Positions 25,103 to 33,626 of a stretch of DNA of 64,000 nt are shown piece by piece. The stretch spans positions 669,116 to 733,115 of the forward strand of contig JAVHXV010000001.1 of assembly GCA_031119475.1 (NCBI GenBank), read 5' to 3'. Source of the DNA: Pedobacter sp. Its GTDB lineage: Bacteria; Bacteroidota; Bacteroidia; Sphingobacteriales; Sphingobacteriaceae. Numbering within the stretch: position 1 is the first letter of the stretch; every line of letters starts with the position of its first letter. The translations under genes were made by a program, and so were the position numbers. The notes under the pieces are model-generated. The model was not told the origin of the DNA, did not search any database, and worked only from the letters and a program-made list of their open reading frames with translations.

Positions 25103-25651
25103 ATGTTACAGCAGTTTTCTTGGGGGCAGTTCTTGGTTGCTTCGACCGTGCTCAATCTGGTTTGGTATGTATTTGTGGTTCTGGTTTTCTATCGTAAGGA
25201 AGCATTGGCTTTTTTGGGTGGTGGTCGCGAATTTCAGGATCCGAGTTTTGGCGGCTCTGGAAAAGCCCAGCCCTTTACCCAAGCGCCAGATCATGGTCGC
25301 GGTAGGGAAATCGAAGAGGAGGTAGATGCTGCGCTGATTGGGAGTTCGAGATTGCCTGATGGGGTGGAAGTTCGCAGTTCATCGCAGGTAAGCTTTTCGG
25401 CTTCGGAAGAGGATGCCAGATATGATCAGGTTGGACTGGTAGCCGATGTGGTGCAGGAGCTGAAACTGGTCTTTTCGGAGCTTGAAAGTTCGGGTGGGAG
25501 CAAGGCGGATTTCTTTCGAAAAGTAGAGGTACTGAAGGATGATTTCGGCGGGATCGGTGGACATCCATCACTGGGTGCGATCAACGGATTCATCCGTGAA
25601 CGGGCACTGTTTCCCATTTCTGATGCAGAACTGGATGAACTGTGGTATTAG
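25103..25651 (+). CDS. Membrane protein at the head of the tra operon
   Basis: A 182-residue protein with one N-terminal membrane segment (LVASTVLNLVWYVFVVLVFY, about 9-29) and a long acidic cytoplasmic tail (REIEEEVDAALIGSS, LVADVVQELKLVFSELESSG). Tail-ending motif: FPISDAELDELWY. I start it at ATG 25103; further in-frame upstream codons lie antisense to the SH3-domain gene. It immediately precedes traE, in the position of the TraD-like proteins of Bacteroidetes ICEs, but the similarity is only positional. It is first in the 11.7-kb transfer operon. Confidence 0.7.
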   Translation: MLQQFSWGQFLVASTVLNLVWYVFVVLVFYRKEALAFLGGGREFQDPSFGGSGKAQPFTQAPDHGRGREIEEEVDAALIGSSRLPDGVEVRSSSQVSFSASEEDARYDQVGLVADVVQELKLVFSELESSGGSKADFFRKVEVLKDDFGGIGGHPSLGAINGFIRERALFPISDAELDELWY

Positions 25652-25659
25652 TTGAGGTG

Positions 25660-26058
25660 ATGAATTTTAAATTATTGATTATGAATTTTTTGAAGGTGTT
25701 TATAACTGGGCCTTCTCCCAAGCCCCAGAATAATAAAAAATATTGTAGGATTTTATCATTTGTTACGTTTTCTGTGCTTTTAACAGTGATTTTGATTGGC
25801 TCGGGAAGTATTGCTTGGGCGCAGGACGGAAATGCTGGGATACAGGAGGCAACCAACAAGGTGAAGGGATACTTTGATACGGGATGTGACCTAATGTATG
25901 CCATCGGTGCGGTAGTTGGGATCATAGGGGCGGTGAAGGTGTTCAACAAGTGGAACGGCGGGGAGCCCGATACCAATAAGGTGGCCGCGGCATGGTTCGG
26001 ATCCTGCGTGTTCCTGGTGGTGGTGGCTACGGTGCTGAAATCATTTTTTGGGATTTAA
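25660..26058 (+). CDS. traE: Conjugative transfer protein TraE (DUF4134)
   Basis: A DUF4134/TraE protein, probably the pilin-like VirB2-type subunit of the type IV secretion apparatus. It has a signal peptide (LLTVILIGSGSIAWAQDG, cleaved after AQ) and two membrane helices (MYAIGAVVGIIGAVKVFNKW; AAAWFGSCVFLVVVATVLKS). The start is uncertain: ATG 25660, ATG 25681 or an overlapping GTG 25642. The N-terminal extension includes a half-copy of the palindromic repeat (25708-25727), which lengthens the protein before the signal peptide. Confidence 0.85.
   Translation: MNFKLLIMNFLKVFITGPSPKPQNNKKYCRILSFVTFSVLLTVILIGSGSIAWAQDGNAGIQEATNKVKGYFDTGCDLMYAIGAVVGIIGAVKVFNKWNGGEPDTNKVAAAWFGSCVFLVVVATVLKSFFGI
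25708..25727. repeat. Tra-region palindromic repeat, partial
   Basis: Right-half copy (GGGCCTTCTCCCAAGCCCC) inside the 5' end of traE; see the complete units at 32653-32706 and 33981-34020. Confidence 0.6.
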
Positions 26059-26069
26059 TCGGACTTGTG

Positions 26070-26414
26070 ATGGGAAGTGTATATCAGATCAATAAGGGGG
26101 TGAGTAGACCCATTGAGTTCAAGGGTTTGAAGGGGCAGTACATAGCGATCCTGGCGGGCGGACTGGTATTCCTTTTGGCGCTGTTCGCTGTGCTATATAT
26201 TTCTGGGGTGCCGTTATACTTTGTCTTGGTATTGGTGCTTGGGCTGGGCTTGGGTTTATTTTACAGTGTGTTTAGGCTTTGCAAACGGTTTGGAGTTCAC
26301 GGCTTAAGCAAATACCTAGCGAAGCGGGGGATACCAAGCCACATCAGGTTCTGTTCCCGCAAGGAGTTTACCGGACTGAAAGTCTTGAAAGGGGGATTGT
26401 ATGGTCGAGTTTAA
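26070..26414 (+). CDS. traF: Conjugative transfer protein TraF (DUF4133)
   Basis: A 114-residue DUF4133/TraF protein, a VirB3-like inner-membrane component of the transfer channel. The N-terminus reads MGSVYQINKGVSRPIEFKGL, a typical family start, followed by two membrane helices (about 28-48 and 51-70). ATG 26070 was chosen over upstream in-frame codons because of this motif. It overlaps the start of traG by 14 bases, as VirB3-VirB4 pairs often do. Confidence 0.88.
   Translation: MGSVYQINKGVSRPIEFKGLKGQYIAILAGGLVFLLALFAVLYISGVPLYFVLVLVLGLGLGLFYSVFRLCKRFGVHGLSKYLAKRGIPSHIRFCSRKEFTGLKVLKGGLYGRV
26235..26258. repeat. Tra-region palindromic repeat, partial
   Basis: Left-half copy in tandem (GCTTGGGCTGGGCTTGGG) inside the second membrane helix of traF, read as the residues VLGLGLG. 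Confidence 0.5.
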
Positions 26415-28884
26415 GGAAATGATGCCGATCGCGGGAGTGGAGCATTCCTGTATCCTATCTCGCCAGGGCGATATCACGGTGGGCTTTACGGTAACGCTGC
26501 CAGAGATCTTTACGCTTTCGGACAGGGAATACGAGGCCTATCACCAGAGCTGGGTGAAGGCGATCAAGCTTTTGCCTTCTCATACGGTTTTCCATAAGCA
26601 GGACTGGTTCGTAGAAGGTTCGTTTTCGGCTGATTTTAGCGCTGCTGGCGATAGTTTCCTTTCCCGTTCATCTGAAAGGTTCTTTAACGAAAGGGAATGC
26701 CTTGAGCATGGCTGCTATATCTTTTTGACGAAGAAGCCATTGGGGAGGAAAGTATCAAATTCGGCCTATTCGAATGTGCTTCGCAAGACCCTGGCTCCGG
26801 CCCAGGCCACAAACAAGGTGTTGGCGGATGAGTTCCTGGATACTGTTGGGCAGTTCTGTAGGGTGATGGAGGATTCTGGCTTTGTGAAACTGGAAAGACT
26901 AGGTAATGATGGGCTTGCGGGGACGGCGAATGTGCCAGGGGTGATCGAGAAATACTGCTTTTTATTGGGCGAGGGCGAGGCTTCGGTGCTGAGGGACATC
27001 CATCTGCGCGATGAGATCAGGGTAGGCGACAAACATTGCCAATTGTTTACGCTTTCGGATGTGGATGATCTGCCTGCTATGGTGGGGAGCAGGATCAACT
27101 ATGACAAGTATTCAACCGATAGGACGAAGTTTTCGGTAGGGTTTGCTTCGCCCTTAGGACAACTACTTCCCTGTAACCACATCTATAACCAGTACATTTT
27201 TCTAGGGGATAGTTCTGCGACCTTAAAAAGGCTGGAGGCGAAGAAGTTGAGGCTACAGAGCTTGAGTGGTTATTCAAGGGAAAATGCGGTGAGCAGGGAC
27301 GCGGTTAACGATTTTTTGAACGAGGCGATTGCTGCGGGAAGGCTTCCGGTGAAATCTCATTTCAATGTTTTTTGCTGGTCGGAGGATAAGGCTCGGATGA
27401 AAGAAGTTAGGAATTTGGTTTCCTCCGCCATGGCACAGCTTGATGCGGTGGCGAAACTGGAAACCGATGGGCAGGCGCAGGTGTGGTTTGCGGGGATGCC
27501 GGGGAACGCAGCGGATTTTCCGATGAACGATACCTTTGATACTTTTCTGGAGCAGGCGTGCTGCTTTTTTAACCTGGAGAGTAATTATCGTTCTTCTGTT
27601 TCTCCGTTTGGGATTCGCTTGGGGGATAGGCTTTCTGGCAGGCCGGTACATGTGGATATTTCCGATGAACCGATTTCACTGGGACTAGCTACGAACAGGA
27701 ACAAGTTCATCTTGGGACCATCGGGATCCGGAAAATCTTTCTTTACCAACCACATGGTGAGGAGCTACTATGAGCAGGGAGCGCATGTGGTGCTGGTGGA
27801 TGTGGGGCATAGCTATAAGGGATTATGTGATCTTGTGGGCGGGTATTACTTTACCTACTCGGAATCTTCGCCCATCGCCTTTAATCCGTTCTATCTTTCT
27901 GAGGGCGACGAGATGGATACCGAGAAAAAGGAATCGATCAAGACTTTGCTTTTGGCTTTATGGAAGAAGGATGATGAGAATTTTAGGAGGAGCGAATACG
28001 TGGCACTGAGCAATGCGCTGAGCCTTTACTTCGAGTTTTTAGAAACTAGGAAGGATATCTTTCCATGCTTCAATTCGTTCTACGAGTTTCTGCAGAGCGG
28101 CTTTGGGGCTGAACTGGAAAGGCGCGGGGTGAAGGAGAAGGATTTTGATTTTTCGGGGTTCTTGTATGTGCTCTCGCCGTACTACCGAGGCGGGGAATTC
28201 GACTACCTGCTGAATGCGAGGGAAAACTTGGACCTGCTATCCGAGCGGTTTATTGTCTTTGAGCTAGACCAGGTGAAGGACCATCCGATCCTGTTCCCCG
28301 TAATTACCTTGATCATCATGGAGGTATTCATTTCCAAGATGCGAAAGCTCAAAGGTGTTCGCAAGGTGATCCTTTTGGAGGAGGCATGGAAGGCGATCGC
28401 CAAGGAGGGCATGGCGGAATATATCAAATATCTTTTTAAGACAGTGCGGAAGCATTTCGGTGAGGCGATCGTGGTGACACAGGAAGTGGAGGATATCATT
28501 TCCTCTCCAATCGTCAAGCAGGCGATCATCAACAACTCGGACTGTAAGATATTGCTCGATCAGTCCAAGTACCAGAACAAGTTCGAACAGATACAGGAAC
28601 TTTTGGGACTGACCGATAAGGAAAAGGCGCAGGTACTGTCGATGAACAAGGCGAATGATCCGGCCAGAAAGTACAAGGAGGTATTTATCTCTATTGGCGG
28701 GCAGCTATCAAAGGTATACCGGACGGAGGTGTCGCTCGAAGAATACCTAGCCTATACGACAGAGGAACGGGAAAAGGTCAAGGTGATGGAATATGCGAAA
28801 AGGTTTGGGTCGATGCAGAAGGGGATTCAGAACCTGGCCAGCGAGATGCGAGGGGAAGCCAAGCCTCCTCCCAAGCCACAGTAA
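26401..28884 (+). CDS. traG: Conjugation ATPase TraG (VirB4 family)
   Basis: An 827-residue VirB4-type ATPase that powers pilus assembly and DNA transfer at the inner membrane. The Bacteroidetes TraG N-terminal domain is followed by Walker A GPSGSGKSFFTNHMV at about residue 440 and Walker B KVILLEEAWKAI at about residue 655, with the following VRKHFGEAIVVTQEVEDI switch segment. Full length for the family, no frameshift. It overlaps traF and is followed at 140 bases by a small lipoprotein gene. Confidence 0.93.
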   Translation: MVEFKEMMPIAGVEHSCILSRQGDITVGFTVTLPEIFTLSDREYEAYHQSWVKAIKLLPSHTVFHKQDWFVEGSFSADFSAAGDSFLSRSSERFFNERECLEHGCYIFLTKKPLGRKVSNSAYSNVLRKTLAPAQATNKVLADEFLDTVGQFCRVMEDSGFVKLERLGNDGLAGTANVPGVIEKYCFLLGEGEASVLRDIHLRDEIRVGDKHCQLFTLSDVDDLPAMVGSRINYDKYSTDRTKFSVGFASPLGQLLPCNHIYNQYIFLGDSSATLKRLEAKKLRLQSLSGYSRENAVSRDAVNDFLNEAIAAGRLPVKSHFNVFCWSEDKARMKEVRNLVSSAMAQLDAVAKLETDGQAQVWFAGMPGNAADFPMNDTFDTFLEQACCFFNLESNYRSSVSPFGIRLGDRLSGRPVHVDISDEPISLGLATNRNKFILGPSGSGKSFFTNHMVRSYYEQGAHVVLVDVGHSYKGLCDLVGGYYFTYSESSPIAFNPFYLSEGDEMDTEKKESIKTLLLALWKKDDENFRRSEYVALSNALSLYFEFLETRKDIFPCFNSFYEFLQSGFGAELERRGVKEKDFDFSGFLYVLSPYYRGGEFDYLLNARENLDLLSERFIVFELDQVKDHPILFPVITLIIMEVFISKMRKLKGVRKVILLEEAWKAIAKEGMAEYIKYLFKTVRKHFGEAIVVTQEVEDIISSPIVKQAIINNSDCKILLDQSKYQNKFEQIQELLGLTDKEKAQVLSMNKANDPARKYKEVFISIGGQLSKVYRTEVSLEEYLAYTTEEREKVKVMEYAKRFGSMQKGIQNLASEMRGEAKPPPKPQ
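28861..28881. repeat. Tra-region palindromic repeat, partial
   Basis: Right-half copy (AAGCCTCCTCCCAAGCCACA) forming the very end of traG, where it encodes KPPPKPQ, so the repeat supplies the native C-terminus. Confidence 0.55.
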
Positions 28885-28939
28885 AATTTCCAGCTCCTTG
28901 AATAAGTCGATTTCAGGGAGTGTAAGATATGGGATGGTT

Positions 28940-28988
28940 GGTTTGGGGAGCTTGGGTCTAGGGCTAGCTTCCCACCAAGGCCCAAGAG
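28940..28988. repeat. Tra-region palindromic repeat, full, between traG and the lipoprotein gene
   Basis: A degenerate full copy: TTTGGGGAGCTTGGG, a central GGGCTAGCTT, then CCCACCAAGGCCCAAG. It lies in the only sizeable gap of this part of the operon. Confidence 0.65.
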
Positions 28989-29023
28989 AAAATCAACTAA
29001 TTGTAGGATTTAAAATTTATAAA

Positions 29024-29395
29024 ATGAAAACACTGAAGTTTTTATGCGGGCTGGGCTTTGCCTTTGCTTTAGCTGGCTGTCTGGGCGATAGGGTGAAGGG
29101 ATTTATTCCCGGAACCTATGTCAACAGCGCTGGCGGGGAGTTTTCGATAGCCTCGGATACGTTGAACATTTCGCTCGTGGAAGGGAATAATTATAAAATC
29201 AATCGTCATACCGGTTACAACCTTATCCGTAACGGAAAACTTGGAGCGAGGGAATTTGAGGTTGAGGTATGGACCTGCGCCTACGACCCTAGCACTAAAA
29301 TATTAACCGAACTAAGGCGGGGCAAGAAGATCACCTTTTACCTAGGTGATAATGTGCTTAGGGTTGGAGCTAGGGTGTACAAAAAGATACAATGA
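29024..29395 (+). CDS. Small lipoprotein of the transfer operon
   Basis: A 123-residue predicted lipoprotein: signal peptide LKFLCGLGFAFALAGC with the lipobox LAGC (Cys18). The mature part is beta-rich (IPGTYVNSAGGEFSIASDTL; YNLIRNGKLGAREFEVEVW; ILTELRRGKKITFYLGDNVL). I do not recognise a named domain. Position between traG and the TraI-type genes suggests an envelope part of the transfer machine. ATG 29024 was chosen because it gives the signal peptide; the longer frame runs back into traG. Confidence 0.75.
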   Translation: MKTLKFLCGLGFAFALAGCLGDRVKGFIPGTYVNSAGGEFSIASDTLNISLVEGNNYKINRHTGYNLIRNGKLGAREFEVEVWTCAYDPSTKILTELRRGKKITFYLGDNVLRVGARVYKKIQ

Positions 29396-29416
29396 ACAGA
29401 ATTTAAAAATTTAGAT

Positions 29417-30109
29417 ATGAATGTGATGAAAAAGTTTATGGTGATACTGCCGATCTCGGCGATGACCATCTTTGTTTCGCTCCCTGTGGGAGCAAATGCG
29501 CAGGTGGCTTTCCTCGAGGTGATCAAGGCGGGGGTGAAAAAAGTGATCAAGGCGATGGATTTGAAGGTGCAGCGTTTGCAGAACGAAACGATCTGGCTGC
29601 AGAACGCGCAGAAGGTGCTGGAAAACCAGCTCTCGAAGCTGAAACTTGGTGAGATCGCGGACTGGACGGCAAAACAGAAGGAGCTCTATGGGCAGTACTA
29701 TGAGGAGCTGTGGAGGGTGAAATCGGCGCTGGTGTACTACAAGCGGCTTAAGGACATGACCGAGGTACAGGTGAAGATCGTGGACGAGTACAGGTGGGCG
29801 TGGGAACTGTTCAATAAATCTGGTCATTTCTCGGTCTCTGAGCTGGAGGCCATGGAAAAGGTGTATTCGGGGATACTGGAGGTTTCGGTGAAGAACGTGG
29901 ATGGAATATTATCGATCGTTTCGGGCTTTAAGACGCAGATGAGCGATGCCGCCCGTTTGGAACTGATCATTTCTTCGGCCGATGCGATGGAAAGGAACTG
30001 GCAGGATTTGAGGCGATTTAATAGGGAGAATAGTCTATTGTCGATACAGCGTGCCAGGTCTTTGGACGAGGCCGCTAAACTGAGGGAGCTGTATGGGATC
30101 GAGAATTAA
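29417..30109 (+). CDS. Conjugal transfer protein TraI-like (DUF4141, VirB5-type)
   Basis: A 230-residue exported protein: signal peptide MVILPISAMTIFVSLPVGANAQ, then a long alpha-helical region with coiled-coil character (LQNETIWLQNAQKVLENQLSKL). The C-terminal block (YSGILEVSVKNVDGILSIVS, MSDAARLELIISSADAMERN) matches the downstream 211-residue protein, so the two are paralogues. VirB5-type proteins sit on the pilus or in the periplasm. ATG 29426 is an alternative start. It overlaps the next gene by 17 bases. Confidence 0.78.
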   Translation: MNVMKKFMVILPISAMTIFVSLPVGANAQVAFLEVIKAGVKKVIKAMDLKVQRLQNETIWLQNAQKVLENQLSKLKLGEIADWTAKQKELYGQYYEELWRVKSALVYYKRLKDMTEVQVKIVDEYRWAWELFNKSGHFSVSELEAMEKVYSGILEVSVKNVDGILSIVSGFKTQMSDAARLELIISSADAMERNWQDLRRFNRENSLLSIQRARSLDEAAKLRELYGIEN

Positions 30110-30776
30110 TTGTTTAGCGCAGATAAACCCACTTAAAATTTTATTGTTCAGTTTGGTTTTGATCTGGGGCTTGGGTTTAAGCGCAGCTCCTGCCCAGGCC
30201 CAAAATTATAATGAAATATTCAGGCAGAAACGTACGCAGGAAAGATATCTGATCAAGCAGTTGGCTTACTTGAGATTGTATGCGGGACAACTGAAAAAGG
30301 GCTATGATGTGGTGAGTGGCGGATTAGAAACCGTTCGTGGGTTTACTTCTGGAGAGTTCAAATTGCATGAGGCTTTCCTGAATGGGCTTTCGGCGGTGAG
30401 CAGCCTGGTGAGGAAGGATGCAAGGGTTTCAGAGATCGTAAAGTTCCAGCTGAACATCAATTCTTCTTTTAGGGCGTTGGAAAAAACCTCAGCTTCCCTG
30501 ACCCAAGCTCCAAAGGATTACCTGAGTGGCGTGAGGGAAAAGTTAATGGAGGATTGCAATACAGACCTGGATGAGCTGCTGGATATTGTGCTTTCTGGTG
30601 ACCTGGAGATGAACGATTCGGAAAGACTTTCTCGTCTCAGTAAAGTCCACGCATCGATGGAAGATAAGGCGGATTTTGCCAGGTGGCTTTCGCAGGAAGC
30701 CCAGCTTCTTGCCCGGGCAAAAAACAATGAAAAAAATGACATTGAGAGTTTAAGGAGGCTTCATGAAAAGAATTAG
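30093..30776 (+). CDS. Exported helical protein, TraI-like paralogue 2
   Basis: A 227-residue protein with a signal peptide (ILLFSLVLIWGLGLSAAPAQAQ) and a helical mature part. The block LKKGYDVVSGGLETVRGFTS, then GEFKLHEAFLNGLSAVS, closely matches KKGYTVVSQGYSKVKDIASG and NFSMHEVFLDGLLMVS in the next protein, so they are tandem duplicates. A full palindromic repeat (30164-30203) supplies the codons of the signal peptide end and a second half-copy lies at 30488-30515. It overlaps both neighbours. Confidence 0.72.
   Translation: MGSRINCLAQINPLKILLFSLVLIWGLGLSAAPAQAQNYNEIFRQKRTQERYLIKQLAYLRLYAGQLKKGYDVVSGGLETVRGFTSGEFKLHEAFLNGLSAVSSLVRKDARVSEIVKFQLNINSSFRALEKTSASLTQAPKDYLSGVREKLMEDCNTDLDELLDIVLSGDLEMNDSERLSRLSKVHASMEDKADFARWLSQEAQLLARAKNNEKNDIESLRRLHEKN
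30164..30203. repeat. Tra-region palindromic repeat, full, inside a signal-peptide coding region
   Basis: GGGGCTTGGG ... AAGCGCAGCT ... GCCCAGGCCCAAA. It is read in frame as WGLGLSAAPAQAQ, covering the signal-peptidase region of the 227-residue protein. Confidence 0.7.
30488..30515. repeat. Tra-region palindromic repeat, partial
   Basis: Right-half copy (CAGCTTCCCTGACCCAAGC) inside the 227-residue protein gene. Confidence 0.5.
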
Positions 30777-31398
30777 TTTAAGTGTGTTTATCTGCCTTTT
30801 GATCTTGGGGCTTGGTGTGGAGCGGGGAATTTGCCAGTCGAGCGAGGCCAAGCAATTGATGCTGAATGTCGAAAAGCTATCGCAGCTGAAGAACATCCTG
30901 TCCGATATGAAAAAGGGATACACGGTGGTTTCTCAGGGATATTCCAAGGTGAAGGACATTGCCTCAGGCAATTTCTCAATGCATGAGGTTTTCCTCGATG
31001 GCCTGCTGATGGTATCGCCCGAGGTGAAAAGGTATCGCAGGGTGGCCGATATCATCTCGGCGCAGAAGTCTCTGGTGTCTGAATATAAGGCGGTGCTGAA
31101 GGCCTTTCGGGGAGCGGATGTGTTCGGCGATGGGGAACTGGACTATCTGGCAAAGGTGTATTCGGGACTGTTCGATGCCTCCTTGCAGAACCTGGAGGAT
31201 CTGGCGATGGTGGTGACTTCCTCCAAACTACGGATGTCGGATGAAGAGCGGCTGAAGGCGATAGATCGAATTTGGATGGATGCTTCGGACAAGCTGGAGT
31301 TCTTGCGGGACTTTAACCGTGGGGCGCTGGTGTTGTACCATCAGAAGGTCAAGGAGAAGCGGGAGATCGAACAGCTGAAATCTTATTATAACAATTAA
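30763..31398 (+). CDS. Exported helical protein, TraI-like paralogue 3
   Basis: A 211-residue protein with signal peptide SLSVFICLLILGLGVERGIC. Its N-terminal half matches the 227-residue protein (see there) and its C-terminal half matches the 230-residue one (AKVYSGLFDASLQNLEDLAM; RMSDEERLKAIDRIWMDASD; LEFLRDFNRGALVLYHQKV). It may thus reflect the ancestral full-length gene from which the other two diverged (inference). It overlaps its upstream neighbour by 14 bases and precedes traJ by 11. Confidence 0.75.
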   Translation: MKRISLSVFICLLILGLGVERGICQSSEAKQLMLNVEKLSQLKNILSDMKKGYTVVSQGYSKVKDIASGNFSMHEVFLDGLLMVSPEVKRYRRVADIISAQKSLVSEYKAVLKAFRGADVFGDGELDYLAKVYSGLFDASLQNLEDLAMVVTSSKLRMSDEERLKAIDRIWMDASDKLEFLRDFNRGALVLYHQKVKEKREIEQLKSYYNN

Positions 31399-31409
31399 TC
31401 ATAGCAGTT

Positions 31410-32612
31410 ATGGAAAGAAAGTTTTTGTGGGGGCTTGGGCTCCTGCTTGGGGCCGCGCTTTTCCCTAGCCCTACATTCGCAAGGGGAATTTCAGATAGTC
31501 TGAACGGAATGCAGCCGGTGCTGGACAAGGTCTATAATGATATGATCCCGCTGTGCGCAAAGCTGATCGATGTATCGCGGGGGATTGCGGGGTTTGGGGC
31601 GCTGTGGTATATCGGGAGCAGGGTGTGGAGGCAGATCGCTTCGGCCGAGGCGATTGATTTCTATCCGCTTTTGCGTCCGTTTGCTTTGGGGATGGCGATC
31701 GTGATGTTCCCGCTGGTGATGTCGGTGCTGAACGGGGTGCTAGCGCCTACGGTTACGGCTACTGGGGCAATGGTGACAGATTCTAACAAAGCTATTGCCC
31801 GTTTGCTGGCGCAGAAGGAAGCGGCGCTGAAGAAGACGAGTAAGTGGCAGATGTACGTTGGCGAGGATGGAAGTGGTGACAGGGAAAAGTGGTACAAGTA
31901 CACCCATCCGGATGATCCGGACGGCAGCGGCGAGGGGATGCTGGAATCGGTTGGGAACGACATGAGCTTCTATATGGAAAAGCAGGGCTATAATTTTCGC
32001 AACTCGGTGAAGCAGTGGATGGCGGAGGTCTTGGAGGTTTTGTATGCGGCGGCGGCTTTGTGCATCAACGTTGTGCGGACATTTGTGCTGATCATATTGA
32101 CAATTCTTGGGCCGATGGTTTTCGGCTTTGCGGTGTTCGATGGGTTCCAGCAGAGTTTGACGGTCTGGATTGCTAGGTATATCAACATTTTCATGTGGCT
32201 GCCGATTGCAAACATCCTCGGGAGTATCTTGGGGAAGATACAGGAGAACATGCTGCGCTTGGACATCTCCCAAGTGGAATCGGCTGGCGATACTTTCTTC
32301 TCTTCTTCGGATGTAGCTTATTTGATCTTCATGGTGATCGGTATCGTGGCCTATTTCTGCGTGCCGACCGTTGCAAACTACATTGTACATGCAGGTGGGG
32401 GGAATACCATTTTGCAGAAGGTGAACATGATCGTTTCGGGCTCTACTCGGATGGCGACCAGTGCGGGTAGTGCTGGTGCTGGGATGGCGGCCGATGCCTT
32501 TGGCAACGGTAACCGGAACATGAGCCAGGGCTATGCAGGTGCTTCGCAGGGGGATTACTTCAGGGATGGTGCCAACCAGTACCAGAAGGACAGGGTCTCG
32601 GGAAAGACCTAG
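31410..32612 (+). CDS. traJ: Conjugative transfer protein TraJ (VirB6-like)
   Basis: A 400-residue polytopic membrane protein of the TraJ family, the VirB6-like core of the channel. After a signal-like segment come membrane helices around 55-75, 88-110, 210-245 (CINVVRTFVLIILTILGPMV), 255-275 and 305-325 (VAYLIFMVIGIVAYFCVPTV). The C-terminal tail is Gly/Ala-rich (SAGSAGAGMAADAFGNGNRN). A palindromic repeat covers the codons WGLGLLLGAALFPSP near the N-terminus. ATG 31410 is well placed 11 bases after the previous gene. Confidence 0.88.
   Translation: MERKFLWGLGLLLGAALFPSPTFARGISDSLNGMQPVLDKVYNDMIPLCAKLIDVSRGIAGFGALWYIGSRVWRQIASAEAIDFYPLLRPFALGMAIVMFPLVMSVLNGVLAPTVTATGAMVTDSNKAIARLLAQKEAALKKTSKWQMYVGEDGSGDREKWYKYTHPDDPDGSGEGMLESVGNDMSFYMEKQGYNFRNSVKQWMAEVLEVLYAAAALCINVVRTFVLIILTILGPMVFGFAVFDGFQQSLTVWIARYINIFMWLPIANILGSILGKIQENMLRLDISQVESAGDTFFSSSDVAYLIFMVIGIVAYFCVPTVANYIVHAGGGNTILQKVNMIVSGSTRMATSAGSAGAGMAADAFGNGNRNMSQGYAGASQGDYFRDGANQYQKDRVSGKT
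31428..31473. repeat. Tra-region palindromic repeat, full, inside the start of traJ
   Basis: GGGGGCTTGGG, a second CTTGGGG, then GCGCTTTTCCCTAGCCC. A degenerate copy, read in frame as WGLGLLLGAALFPSP. Confidence 0.6.
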
Positions 32613-32632
32613 GCTTTTCCCAAGCCGCGGGA
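32606..32632. repeat. Tra-region palindromic repeat, partial
   Basis: Right-half copy (GGCTTTTCCCAAGCCGCGG) overlapping the traJ stop codon. Confidence 0.55.
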
Positions 32633-32652
32633 ATCTCATATCAATTTTCTAT

Positions 32653-32706
32653 GGGGTTTGGATTGGGGCTGGGGTTAAGGCTGAGCTTCCCACCCAAGCC
32701 CCAAAA
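32653..32706. repeat. Tra-region palindromic repeat, full, between traJ and traK
   Basis: One of the clearest copies: ATTGGGGCTGGGG, then AAGGCTGAGCTT, then CCCACCCAAGCCCCAA. The outer arms pair TTGGGGCT(T)GGG with CCCAAGCCCCAA. It fills the gap before traK. Confidence 0.8.
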
Positions 32707-32752
32707 ATAGATAGTGGGAAAAATAATTTATTCACTAATTAAATCATTTATC

Positions 32753-33364
32753 ATGTTTACACAATTTCGGAACATAGATACGGCATTTAAGCACGTCAAA
32801 CGCTTCACCATACTCTTCATTGCCTTTTTGGTACTGGTCTGCGGGCTGGTGGTATGGAAGTGCTTTGCGATGGTGAGTGCTGCAAACGGCAAGATCTACA
32901 TCCTGGCCAATGGTAAGGCCTTGGAGGCAGTGGCTGCAGAAAGGAAGGACAATATCGGGGTTGAGCTTCGCGACCACATCAAGATGTTCCACCATTATTT
33001 CTTTACCCTGGACCCGGATGAAAAGGTGATCCAGCGGAACGTGACCTCGGCGCTTTATCTAGCGGACGAGTCAGCGAAAAAGGCCTATGACAACCTGAAG
33101 GAGCAGGGCTACTATACGAACCTGATCTCGGCAAATATCTCTCAGTCTATCGATGTTGATTCGGTGGTGCTGGACTTGGATGTCTATCCGTATGCATTCA
33201 GGTGCTACGCGACTCAAGGCTTGGTCAGGTCCACTTCGACCGTTTCTAGGAAACTGGTGACCGAGGGGTTCCTTCGGAACGTTTCCCGCTCGGACAACAA
33301 TCCGCATGGATTTCTGATCCAGCGCTGGGAGACAGTCTCTAATGTGGATGTAGTTGAGCCTTGA
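32753..33364 (+). CDS. traK: Conjugative transfer protein TraK (VirB8-like)
   Basis: A 203-residue TraK protein, VirB8-like, with a short cytoplasmic N-terminus (MFTQFRNIDTAFKHVKRFTI), one membrane helix (LFIAFLVLVCGLVVWKCFAM, about 20-42) and a periplasmic NTF2-like domain (IKMFHHYFFTLDPDEKVIQR; YPYAFRCYATQGLVRSTSTV). ATG 32753 gives the family N-terminus; the extended frame adds an unlikely leader. The TraK family bridges the inner-membrane complex to the periplasmic core. Confidence 0.9.
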   Translation: MFTQFRNIDTAFKHVKRFTILFIAFLVLVCGLVVWKCFAMVSAANGKIYILANGKALEAVAAERKDNIGVELRDHIKMFHHYFFTLDPDEKVIQRNVTSALYLADESAKKAYDNLKEQGYYTNLISANISQSIDVDSVVLDLDVYPYAFRCYATQGLVRSTSTVSRKLVTEGFLRNVSRSDNNPHGFLIQRWETVSNVDVVEP

Positions 33365-33368
33365 TGTG

Positions 33369-33593
33369 ATGGGATTATTCAGAAGAAAACGTGCTCAGCC
33401 GATTACTGAGAAACAGGAAAAAGTAGCGCTTGGGATTTCTGCTTGGGTTCTTGCAAAGCAAAGCCATTGGGCCGCTAGGCTTAACACCTTAGCCTCGAAA
33501 TATCCGAAAAGAAGCATTTTGTTTTTTCTAGTGGCCTGGCTGATAGGCTTGGGACTGTACTGCACCTACCTGATCATATCGACGATCTTATAA
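33369..33593 (+). CDS. Small TraL-like membrane protein
   Basis: A 74-residue protein with a basic N-terminus (MGLFRRKRAQPITEKQEKVA) and one C-terminal membrane helix (SILFFLVAWLIGLGLYCTYL). Its position between traK and traM and its topology match TraL of Bacteroidetes ICEs, although it is shorter than usual. It begins 4 bases after the traK stop. Confidence 0.7.
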   Translation: MGLFRRKRAQPITEKQEKVALGISAWVLAKQSHWAARLNTLASKYPKRSILFFLVAWLIGLGLYCTYLIISTIL

Positions 33594-33626
33594 TTAATCA
33601 ATTTTTTAACAATCAATTCAATTTTT

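Noticed and set aside
31740-32639. A 299-residue minus-strand reading frame
   Set aside because: It is a shadow of traJ with a His/Arg-rich, non-protein-like composition.
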